Source: an uncultured Campylobacter sp. (GTDB taxonomy: Bacteria > Campylobacterota > Campylobacteria > Campylobacterales > Campylobacteraceae). From it: a DNA stretch of 5,507 nucleotides. The position numbers were made by a program, and so were the translations under genes. The stretch spans positions 1 through 5,507 of the forward strand of contig NZ_CALKTL010000194.1 of assembly GCF_937997405.1 (NCBI RefSeq), in the 5' to 3' direction. This document shows positions 1 to 5,130 of this stretch, in pieces; the stretch's first letter is position 1; each line of letters opens with the position of its first letter. Under the pieces are notes generated by a model that saw only the letters and a program-made list of their open reading frames with translations, was not told where the DNA came from and did no database searches.

Positions 1-12
1 AGCGTTTTCATT

Positions 13-18
13 TATAAT
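13..18 (+). promoter_or_regulatory. Candidate -10 box for the first paralogue
   Basis: An exact TATAAT lies 28 bases before the start codon at 47. This would leave a leader of about 20 bases that contains the ribosome-binding site. Epsilonproteobacterial sigma-70 promoters depend mainly on the -10 box, so the lack of a visible -35 box does not count against it. Similar but weaker boxes sit 30 bases before the second and third genes. The call rests on motif and spacing only. Confidence 0.5.
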
Positions 19-46
19 AAAACTATCAAAATATAAAAGGCTTAAT

Positions 47-640
47 ATGCAAGATCTCGTATCTCAGGCAAGAAAAGAGGGGATGATCAGCACCGGCATC
101 GATCTGTTTTTAGCGGCAGTGCCTGCGACTTTAGTTGCGCTAGATATTGCTACTGGCGGCATACTGGGACTTAGCGGTAACAAGACGGCTACCTATATCA
201 CTGGCGGAATTATTTTTGCTCTTTTGTGTGTTTCGGTATTTTTCAGGCTAAGAGCGCTCCGCAAAATTTCAATGCTTAGCGGCATAAGGGCGGCGGTGCT
301 TTACCGCAACTGCGTAATTGTCTGCATCTGTGTCATTGCCATAACAAGCATCTTTTTATTGATTCCTTTATCGATCTCACACAAGCATTTGGCAATGATA
401 TTGTGCATTTTAATAGCGTTTGCGGGCGCAATCTACATGATCGTAGCGTGGTTTTGCATAAATTTTGCTCTAGCGCGCGTAAGCGGCGTGAGGATCTTTG
501 AGACATATGTGTGGCTCTGCGTCATCCTTTTTCCATTAAATGCACTATACCATTTGATATTACCCATAGTCCTCATAATAACCGGCATCGTGCACCTGCT
601 AGCCTGGAGCAAGATAGAAAAGATAAGCGTAAAAGTTTAG
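47..640 (+). CDS. Six-pass membrane protein, paralogue 1 of a tandem array (function unknown)
   Basis: I do not recognise the family. The ATG start is supported by AAAAGG at 35-40 and by alignment with the two following paralogues. The 197-residue product has hydrophobic segments at about 17-40, 50-67, 84-108, 115-138, 152-168 and 169-187. Positively charged stretches (SQARKEG at 6-12, FRLRALRKIS at 66-75, and the SKIEKISVKV tail) place the N-terminus, two inner loops and the C-terminus in the cytoplasm. Two related signatures, LSGI (77-80) and VSGV (145-148), each stand just before a membrane segment. Compared with the next two genes it lacks about 28 residues between the last two membrane segments, leaving a very short outer turn, but the frame is intact. 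There are no catalytic motifs. The role could be immunity, sensing or membrane stress; the sequence does not decide. Confidence 0.85.
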   Translation: MQDLVSQARKEGMISTGIDLFLAAVPATLVALDIATGGILGLSGNKTATYITGGIIFALLCVSVFFRLRALRKISMLSGIRAAVLYRNCVIVCICVIAITSIFLLIPLSISHKHLAMILCILIAFAGAIYMIVAWFCINFALARVSGVRIFETYVWLCVILFPLNALYHLILPIVLIITGIVHLLAWSKIEKISVKV

Positions 641-654
641 AATTTCGCAAATAT

Positions 655-691
655 CTTGTCGCGATAGAATTCCGATCTTGTCGGTTTAATT
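655..691 (+). repeat. Conserved spacer box, copy 1
   Basis: This 37-base stretch after the first paralogue matches 1468-1504 after the second at 31 of 37 positions. It shows that the repeat unit of the array includes non-coding DNA as well as the gene. In this copy, CCGAT (672-676) and GTCGG (680-684) can form a small stem with a 3-base loop followed by TTTAATTT, possibly a weak terminator. The stem is not preserved in the second copy. Confidence 0.6.
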
Positions 692-712
692 TATATTTTA
701 TGCTTGTTTATA

Positions 713-718
713 TATACT
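713..718 (+). promoter_or_regulatory. Candidate -10 box for the second paralogue
   Basis: TATACT lies 30 bases before the ATG at 749, almost the same spacing as the TATAAT of the first gene. The region around it is AT-rich. Each array member may therefore have its own promoter rather than rely on read-through. Motif and spacing are the only evidence. Confidence 0.35.
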
Positions 719-748
719 TCGGGTCAAATTTTTAAAAAGGGTTTATAT

Positions 749-1447
749 ATGCAATTCATTGTATCTCAGGCAAGAAAAGAGGGGATGATCAGCACCGGCA
801 TCGATCTGTTTTTGGCGGCATTACCCGTGGTTTTTATCGTGGTAGGCTATGTCTCTTTCAGCGAGCCATGGCGCCTTGACGACGAGATGATAAATTATAT
901 CGCTAGCGGAATTTTGATCGCTTTTATTTGTGTTTCAGTATTTTTCAGATTGCAGGCGCTCCGAAAAATTTCAGCGCTTAGCGGCATAAAAGCAGCGACA
1001 CTTTATCGCAACTGCATAATAATCTGCGTCTGCTTTTTTGCGCTAGCGCTCGTGCTTAATCACCTTTATCCGAGGGAGCCTGACGCAGACGGCGGGCAGA
1101 GTGATAATCCATTTGCGGCAATATTTGGACTAGCGCTTTTCGTGGGCGTTATTTACATAATCGTCGCATGGTTTCGCATAAATTTCTCTTTAGCGCGCGT
1201 AAGCGGCGTGAGTACCTTTCGGACTTATGTGTGGCTTTGTGTGGGACTTTTTGTGCTAAATATACTATGCAATGCAGCGATTATTGCTATAGCTATTTCC
1301 TCCGAGCCGCGGACCGAGCAGGTCTCGGCTTTAGCTATTGCTGTCGTAATGCTTAAACTGCTCCTGCCGTTTGCCGCTCTCATAATAACCGGTATCGTGC
1401 ACCTACTAGCCTGGAGCAAGATAGAAAGGATAAGCACAGAGGTTTAA
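749..1447 (+). CDS. Six-pass membrane protein, paralogue 2 of the array (function unknown)
   Basis: The start is placed at the ATG at 749 and not at the in-frame ATG at 704. AAAAAGGG at 734-741 is well placed for 749, and only this start gives an N-terminus (MQFIVSQARKEGMISTG) that aligns with the neighbours. The 232-residue product has membrane segments at about 17-34, 50-67, 86-104, 122-142, 158-182 and 196-222. The LSGI (77-80) and VSGV (151-154) signatures and the IITGIVHLLAWSKIE C-terminus (212-226) are as in the sister genes. The outer loops are the variable parts; the second is acidic (PREPDADGGQSDNP, 108-121). Bases 761-813 are identical to 59-111 of the first gene, so the 5' ends diverged very recently or are being homogenised. 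Function unknown. Confidence 0.85.
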   Translation: MQFIVSQARKEGMISTGIDLFLAALPVVFIVVGYVSFSEPWRLDDEMINYIASGILIAFICVSVFFRLQALRKISALSGIKAATLYRNCIIICVCFFALALVLNHLYPREPDADGGQSDNPFAAIFGLALFVGVIYIIVAWFRINFSLARVSGVSTFRTYVWLCVGLFVLNILCNAAIIAIAISSEPRTEQVSALAIAVVMLKLLLPFAALIITGIVHLLAWSKIERISTEV

Positions 1448-1467
1448 ATTTTAAATTTTATAAACCT

Positions 1468-1504
1468 CTTGTCACGATAAAATTTCGCTCTTTTCGGTTT
1501 GATT
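1468..1504 (+). repeat. Conserved spacer box, copy 2
   Basis: This is the second copy of the 37-base spacer box (31 of 37 identical to 655-691), about 20 bases after the stop codon of the second paralogue. No copy is visible after the third paralogue, so the array pattern ends there. It could be a remnant of the duplication unit or a site selected for RNA processing or regulation. Confidence 0.6.
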
Positions 1505-1526
1505 AGCGTTTTACATCTGCTTTTTG

Positions 1527-1532
1527 CATATT
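1527..1532 (+). promoter_or_regulatory. Weak candidate -10 box for the third paralogue
   Basis: CATATT preceded by TTTTTG lies 30 bases before the GTG at 1563, matching the spacing seen for the first two genes. It matches the consensus at only four of six positions. It is listed mainly because the spacing repeats across all three array members. Confidence 0.2.
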
Positions 1533-1562
1533 GAAATAAATTTTTAAAAGGAATTATACGAC

Positions 1563-2225
1563 GTGCAAGACACCGTATCTCAGGCAAGAAAAAATGGGAT
1601 GATCAGCACCGGCATTGATCTGTTTTTAGCGGCGCTACCGGTGGTTTTGATGGCGATAGACTTTGTTTTTGAGGGCATACCGGGATATCCATATAATATC
1701 GTGATCATAGGTGGAATTTTTATCGCTCTTATCTGTTTCTCGGTGATTTATAGGCTAAGAGCGCTTTGTAAAATCTCTGCGCTTAGCGGCATAAAAGCGG
1801 CGGCACTTTACCGCAACTGCGTAATTGTTTTCATCTGCCTCGCGGTGTTTTCATTATTTCATCCGATAAGTTCTTGTAGAGAAGAGATGGTTAGAGAGAC
1901 AACAGGAGAGACAATATGGAATTTAGCGGTACCCGCAGCCGCAATCTACATAATCGTAGCATGGCTTCGCATAAATTTTTCTTTGGCGCGTGTAAGCGGC
2001 GTGATGACCTTTCGGATCTACGTGTGGCTCTGCGCCTTCTTTTTCGCGCTAAATTGGCTATGTGGCGCAGGGCCCTTCGGTTTGGCTACCTCCAAGCCGC
2101 AAATTGGCGATTCCGATGCGGTTTTAATTATCGTGTCATTGAAGGAATTTTTGCCGTTTGCTGCCTTGATAATAACTAGCATCGTGCATCTGCTAGCTTG
2201 GAGCAAGATAGAAAAGCTCGCCTAA
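1563..2225 (+). CDS. Six-pass membrane protein, paralogue 3 of the array, GTG start (function unknown)
   Basis: A GTG start codon stands exactly where the two sister genes have ATG, with AAAAGGA at 1547-1553 upstream. The reading frame then continues with the family N-terminus QDTVSQARKNGMISTG. The product has 220 residues, with membrane segments at about 17-34, 46-63, 81-99, 117-136, 151-168 and 184-213. The inner-face signatures are LSGIKAAALYRNC (74-86) and LARVSGV (141-147). The end, IVHLLAWSKIEKLA, is a few residues shorter than in the sisters. Outer loops are divergent, including a charged second loop (SCREEMVRETTGET, 104-117) and a third loop with SKPQIGDSD (177-185). The GTG start may lower expression relative to the sister copies. 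Function unknown. Confidence 0.83.
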   Translation: MQDTVSQARKNGMISTGIDLFLAALPVVLMAIDFVFEGIPGYPYNIVIIGGIFIALICFSVIYRLRALCKISALSGIKAAALYRNCVIVFICLAVFSLFHPISSCREEMVRETTGETIWNLAVPAAAIYIIVAWLRINFSLARVSGVMTFRIYVWLCAFFFALNWLCGAGPFGLATSKPQIGDSDAVLIIVSLKEFLPFAALIITSIVHLLAWSKIEKLA

Positions 2226-2289
2226 GCCGAAGCGCTTTCGTTTTGCAGCGACCGCGCGCTTTTGCAAGTCTAAACCGCAACGTCCAAGC

Positions 2290-2341
2290 CGCGCTATCCG
2301 GCGCAGCATCGCCGCACGCAGCAAAGCTGCAAGATAGCGCG
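2290..2341 (+). other. Potential three-way-junction RNA structure in the spacer before the fourth gene
   Basis: A perfect 9-bp outer stem (CGCGCTATC 2290-2298 with GATAGCGCG 2333-2341) encloses two perfect 5-bp hairpins. One is CGGCG/CGCCG (2299-2303 with 2310-2314, loop CAGCAT). The other is GCAGC/GCTGC (2318-2322 with 2326-2330, loop AAA). Only CAC and AA are left unpaired at the junction. It ends about 18 bases before the ribosome-binding site of the gene at 2369. There is no T run, so it is not a standard terminator, and it lacks tRNA features. It could be a leader structure, a processing site or a chance fold. Confidence 0.4.
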
Positions 2342-2368
2342 TAAATTTAGAAAATTAAAAGGATAAAA

Positions 2369-3187
2369 ATGAAAGAAATTTCAAAGCAAGATCTACTTCG
2401 CAAGGCGAAATTCCGCGGAGTTTTAGGTGCCGTGATTTTGCTAGGCATCGGCGTAAGCGGCACGGTGGGCGTAAGCAGCATAGACGAGGACGCGGTCGCG
2501 ATTTTTAGAGTTTTAGCGCTACTAGCGACACTAGCGATATTTTACGACTGCTTCGTTTGCCTAGAAAAGGCACTAGGCGTGCGCTTCGTTAAGACCTATA
2601 GGCTGATAGAAAGTATCCCGATCGTCGCGATTTTGTGCTACTGCGCCATGGTAGTAGCGCTAAAGGAGGGCGCGATGCTTGATCTACTCTACACCCTGCT
2701 CTACGTCCTTTCGACGTGCGCAGCGGTGATAATCTGGGGCGTATTAAACTGCCGCCTAGCCACACTTAGCGGCGTGGATTTATTTAAAATCTACGGCATA
2801 GTGGTGTCCGTGACGTGGCCCTGCGAAGCGGTATCGGGCGCGCTAGCTAAAATAGGCGTAATCCTCGCGCTGCCGTATCTAATCGCAGCGTCGCTGGTAA
2901 CTGCATTTTCGGGGATTTTGCTAATCATAGCATGGATAAAATTCAACCCCGCAAGGTTATGCGGCGCGGAAAATTCTAGCGAGCTTGATGGCACCAAGCT
3001 AGGCGCGGACGGCGAAAAACCGAGCATTTACAGCAAACTCGCCACTTTTAAGAAATCGGACGCGGACGATGCGAAAAAGCCCGCTTCCAAGGCGAGCGCA
3101 GATACCGCAAAAATGCCTGCTTCCAAAGTGAGCGCAGATGATACGACTGCCGCAAGACGCCCGGGCAACCCCGGATTTAAATTCTAA
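2369..3187 (+). CDS. Six-pass membrane protein with repeat-bearing hydrophilic tail, distant member of the same family
   Basis: The ATG start is preceded by AAAAGGA at 2357-2363. The 272-residue product has membrane segments at about 17-36, 43-64, 81-98, 103-127, 141-160 and 165-189. Relationship to the three upstream genes shows in matching landmarks. QDLLRKAKFRGVL (7-19) corresponds to QDLVSQARKEGMI. LGVRFVKTY (69-77) and LSGVDLFKIY (133-142) correspond to the two inner-face signatures. FSGILLIIAWIKF (180-192) corresponds to IITGIVHLLAWSKI. It adds a hydrophilic C-terminal tail (about 195-272) rich in Ala, Lys, Asp and Ser, predicted cytoplasmic, with two 12-residue repeats. It may be the ancestral or chromosomal core member, or a partner of the array products. 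Function unknown. Confidence 0.85.
   Translation: MKEISKQDLLRKAKFRGVLGAVILLGIGVSGTVGVSSIDEDAVAIFRVLALLATLAIFYDCFVCLEKALGVRFVKTYRLIESIPIVAILCYCAMVVALKEGAMLDLLYTLLYVLSTCAAVIIWGVLNCRLATLSGVDLFKIYGIVVSVTWPCEAVSGALAKIGVILALPYLIAASLVTAFSGILLIIAWIKFNPARLCGAENSSELDGTKLGADGEKPSIYSKLATFKKSDADDAKKPASKASADTAKMPASKVSADDTTAARRPGNPGFKF
3065..3136 (+). repeat. Two tandem 36-bp units in the tail of the fourth membrane protein
   Basis: Two adjacent 36-base units (3065-3100 and 3101-3136) encode DDAKKPASKASA and DTAKMPASKVSA, residues 233-256. Nine of twelve residues are identical. The length is a whole number of codons, so copy number can change without a frameshift. The tail resembles Lys/Ala/Pro-rich linkers but has no identifiable binding motif. 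Confidence 0.75.
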
Positions 3188-3448
3188 CTCTACTCGCAAT
3201 ACGGAATTTCGTAAAATTTTTAAAATTTAAGGCGCGGAATTTTATCGCGACGCGCGGTGCACCAGGCGGAAACACGGGATTTTGGTTTATTTTTATCCGC
3301 TACGAACGCGCAAAATTTAGGGCAAAATTCCAAGCTGAAATTCCGCGATCAATTTAAAATTTTAAGCAGAGGTTCAATCCAAAAATTCCGACGAAGCAAA
3401 ATCCAAGCCAAAATTCCAGCTGAAATTCTAAAATTCCGATCTAAATCC
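3188..3448. repeat. Gene-free convergent junction made of degenerate AT-rich repeats
   Basis: This 261-base stretch separates two converging genes and holds no convincing gene. It contains many AAATT-centred words. Two related blocks are clearest: 3323-3350 and 3409-3441 both read CAAAATTCCA(A)GCTGAAATTC and continue to CCGATC or CCGCGATC, the second with a short insertion. The second block, read on the plus strand, encodes AEILKFRS, the same peptide motif encoded on the opposite strand by the repeats at 4722-4957. Any transcription stop here would have to serve both flanking genes. Confidence 0.55.
3200..3213 (+). terminator. Weak terminator candidate after the fourth membrane protein gene
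   Basis: TACGG (3200-3204) pairs with TCGTA (3209-3213), including one G-T pair, around an AATT loop, 13 bases after the stop codon. An AAAATTTTT run follows. The stem is short and the T run is not clean, so this is only a possibility. The opposite strand has an AT-rich approach and could be used in reverse. Confidence 0.2.
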
Positions 3449-4540
3449 CTAATCCAGCTTATTTCTAAAAAGCGACGCCGCAAAGCTCAACGTGCCAAGC
3501 CCGATCAGCAGCAGTGGCACGATGAGATGCCACAGCTCGCCCAGGCCCGCGCCCTCCAGATAGATCCGCCACATGCAGTTGTTGGCATAATACATCGGAT
3601 CGAGGTGCGCGATGTAGTAAAACCACCGCGGCATCGCGTCCGCAGGCGTTATCAGCCCGCTTATCATAATGCACGGCAACAGGAACAAAAACGAGCTCAC
3701 GACCGATTGTAGCGAGGTTTTGCAGACGGTCGAGATCACGAGGCCGATGCCTACGTTGCAGGCGCTAAAGATCGCGATGATCGCAAAAAGATCCGCAAAG
3801 CGCCCTCGAAACGGAATTTCAAAGTAAAATACGCAGATCAAAAACAGCGCGAGCCCCTGCGCGATCGCGATCAGTACGGGCGGCACGGCCTTGCCGATCA
3901 GCATCTCAAGCGGGTTTGCGGGCGTCATCAGCATCATATCGAAGCTCCCCTCCTCGCGCTCGCGAGAGACGCTAAACGCCGATAGCATCAGCACCTGAAT
4001 CATCGAAAGCCCCAAAATCATCCCCGTCATGATCGTGTAGCGCGTGATCGTGTTTTCGTTAAAAACATAGCGCGGATTTATGCTGATTAAATTAACAAAA
4101 TGCTGCGCGTTGTATTCCCCCGCTATGGCTTGCACGAAGCCGATGACGGTGTTTGCCAAGGTCGTATTGCGCGAATCCGCGATGATCAAAAGCTCGTGCG
4201 TATCCTTAAAATCGCTGCCGAAATAGATCCCGATGATCGCTTCGCCCTCGCTTACGGCGCGGCGCAGGCAGGTTAGGTCTTTGCAGCCAAGTTCGGTCTT
4301 AAACATCGGCGTAGCGGCGATGCTCTGCACCAGCGCGGCGGACGTCGCATCGCGGGCATCGTCCAAAATCGCGTAGCGCACCTGCTCGGGGGTGAAATTC
4401 GCGCCGTAGCCGAATATGATCGCCTGCACCAGCACCGGCACGATCAGCACCATGCGCGTGCCCTTGTCGCGAAACATCGCCAAAAATTCCTTTTTAATAA
4501 GCGCGCGGATTCGAAGCAGGGATTTTCGCAGAGCGTTCAT
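3449..4540 (-). CDS. ABC-2 type exporter permease, YbhR-like
   Basis: This is an inner-membrane permease subunit of an ABC-2 drug or lipophilic-compound exporter. Such permeases usually work as a pair with an ATPase and a membrane-fusion protein. The 363 residues match the usual length. The N-terminal amphipathic stretch IRALIKKEFLAMFRDKGTRM (11-30) leads into membrane segment 1 (about 30-46). A large periplasmic domain follows (47-165). Further segments lie at about 168-188, 221-240, 248-270, 281-298 and 337-357. SREREEGSFDMMLMTPANPL (192-211) is the conserved cytoplasmic coupling region and IGKAVP (215-220) follows it. SGLITPADAMP (294-304) and LDPMYYANNCMWRIYLEG (313-330) are typical of the C-terminal half. 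The ATG overlaps the upstream stop as ATGA, and GAAAGGGGCG precedes it. Substrate cannot be told. The family call is strong; orthology to YbhR is from remembered similarity. Confidence 0.93.
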   Translation of the reverse strand: MNALRKSLLRIRALIKKEFLAMFRDKGTRMVLIVPVLVQAIIFGYGANFTPEQVRYAILDDARDATSAALVQSIAATPMFKTELGCKDLTCLRRAVSEGEAIIGIYFGSDFKDTHELLIIADSRNTTLANTVIGFVQAIAGEYNAQHFVNLISINPRYVFNENTITRYTIMTGMILGLSMIQVLMLSAFSVSREREEGSFDMMLMTPANPLEMLIGKAVPPVLIAIAQGLALFLICVFYFEIPFRGRFADLFAIIAIFSACNVGIGLVISTVCKTSLQSVVSSFLFLLPCIMISGLITPADAMPRWFYYIAHLDPMYYANNCMWRIYLEGAGLGELWHLIVPLLLIGLGTLSFAASLFRNKLD

Positions 4541-4553
4541 CGTGCGCCCCTTT
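4537..4553. repeat. Junction direct repeat, left copy
   Basis: TCATCGTGCGCCCCTTT matches 5127-5143 at 16 of 17 positions. On the minus strand each copy supplies AAAGGGGCG as ribosome site, codes RGAR, and gives the ATGA stop/start overlap. The two copies bracket 590 bases, covering the whole low-complexity ORF. Confidence 0.8.
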
Positions 4554-5130
4554 CAAATTTAGCGGCACCTTTAAATTTAACGCCATTTTCAAATTTAGCG
4601 GCGCGCGCTTGCGGCGCGGAATTTAAAGCAAAATTTAAACGCACCGCAGGCGCCGGTTCAAATTTACGCGGCTCGGATTTAGATTTGCACGGCACGAGTT
4701 TGAATTTGCGCCGTGCGAGCGTAAATTTTAAAATTTCAGATCTATTGCGCGGCGGCTCGGGCGGAAATTTTAAAAGCGCAAGTTTAAATTTACGCGGCGA
4801 CAAGGAACTAGAATTTAAAAGCTCTGCCGCTTGATTTTGCGACTCGAAGCGGCGTTTTAAGCGCTCTGCGGCGCTAAATTTTAAAATTTCAGATCTACGC
4901 TTCACCGCTGCACCTTGCAAGCCAAAATGCCTCGCGCTAAGAAATTTTAAAATTTCAAGCCCGCGCTCCGCTCGCTTGCAAAAAAATTCTAAAAATTTCA
5001 TCGCGTCCTCTCTTTTGGCGACGTAAAATTCCGCCATCGATGCCTCGGGCGAAAGCGGAACATTAATTGCGCCGGTTTTTGCGGCGCGAAATTTCTCCGC
5101 GCAAGCGTAAGGCAAAAATAAAAATTTCAT
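4537..5130 (-). CDS. Low-complexity ORF wedged between two permease genes (doubtful protein)
   Basis: A 197-codon open frame has 4-base ATGA overlaps with the permease genes on both sides, so ribosomes would be expected to traverse it. The product resembles no family I know. It is highly basic, lacks a clear membrane segment or signal peptide, and is built from repeated KF-centred words: LEILKF (58-63), SEILKF (80-85 and 131-136), RKFKL (113-117 and 141-145), AAKFE (177-181 and 189-193). It ends in RGAR-stop, as does the upstream permease, because both ends carry the same junction sequence. An internal ATG (residue 44, bases 4999-5001) has a better ribosome site (GAGAGGA). It may be a translated repeat expansion kept in frame to preserve coupling. 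It may equally be a young orphan gene. Confidence 0.4.
   Translation of the reverse strand: MKFLFLPYACAEKFRAAKTGAINVPLSPEASMAEFYVAKREDAMKFLEFFCKRAERGLEILKFLSARHFGLQGAAVKRRSEILKFSAAERLKRRFESQNQAAELLNSSSLSPRKFKLALLKFPPEPPRNRSEILKFTLARRKFKLVPCKSKSEPRKFEPAPAVRLNFALNSAPQARAAKFENGVKFKGAAKFERGAR
4722..4744. repeat. AAATTTTAAAATTTC-type repeat, exact 23-bp copy A
   Basis: These 23 bases recur exactly at 4875-4897. The core, AAATTTTAAAATTTC followed by AGATCT, encodes RSEILKF on the minus strand. A third, partial copy is at 4942-4957, and a diverged copy in the opposite orientation lies near 3421-3441. Confidence 0.8.
4875..4897. repeat. AAATTTTAAAATTTC-type repeat, exact 23-bp copy B
   Basis: This is the second exact copy of the 23-base repeat at 4722-4744, 153 bases away. 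The distance is a multiple of three, so both copies encode RSEILKF in the same frame of the minus-strand ORF. Confidence 0.8.

Noticed and set aside
511..735. Plus-strand open frame overlapping the end of paralogue 1
   Set aside because: It is out of frame with the well-supported family protein and has no similarity or start signal of its own.
704..748. Upstream in-frame ATG extending paralogue 2 by 15 residues
   Set aside because: It has no ribosome site, would run through the likely promoter and ribosome site, and adds residues absent from the sister proteins. The ATG at 749 fits both.
1225..1437. Minus-strand open frame inside paralogue 2 (a similar one at 2018-2206)
   Set aside because: Both are antisense images of the conserved C-terminal coding region, which explains why they resemble each other. 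There are no start signals.
2290..2341. tRNA or tmRNA-like gene
   Set aside because: The cloverleaf-like fold has only two inner arms, is too short, and lacks the T-loop GTTC-type sequence and an acceptor end.
3257..3712. Plus-strand open frame of 151 codons
   Set aside because: Its second half lies antisense over the YbhR-like permease and its first half is the repeat-rich spacer. There is no ribosome site and no recognisable domain.
4554..4957. CRISPR array
   Set aside because: The repeats are AT-rich words of varying length and spacing, read in frame as KF/EILKF, with no regular unique spacers.
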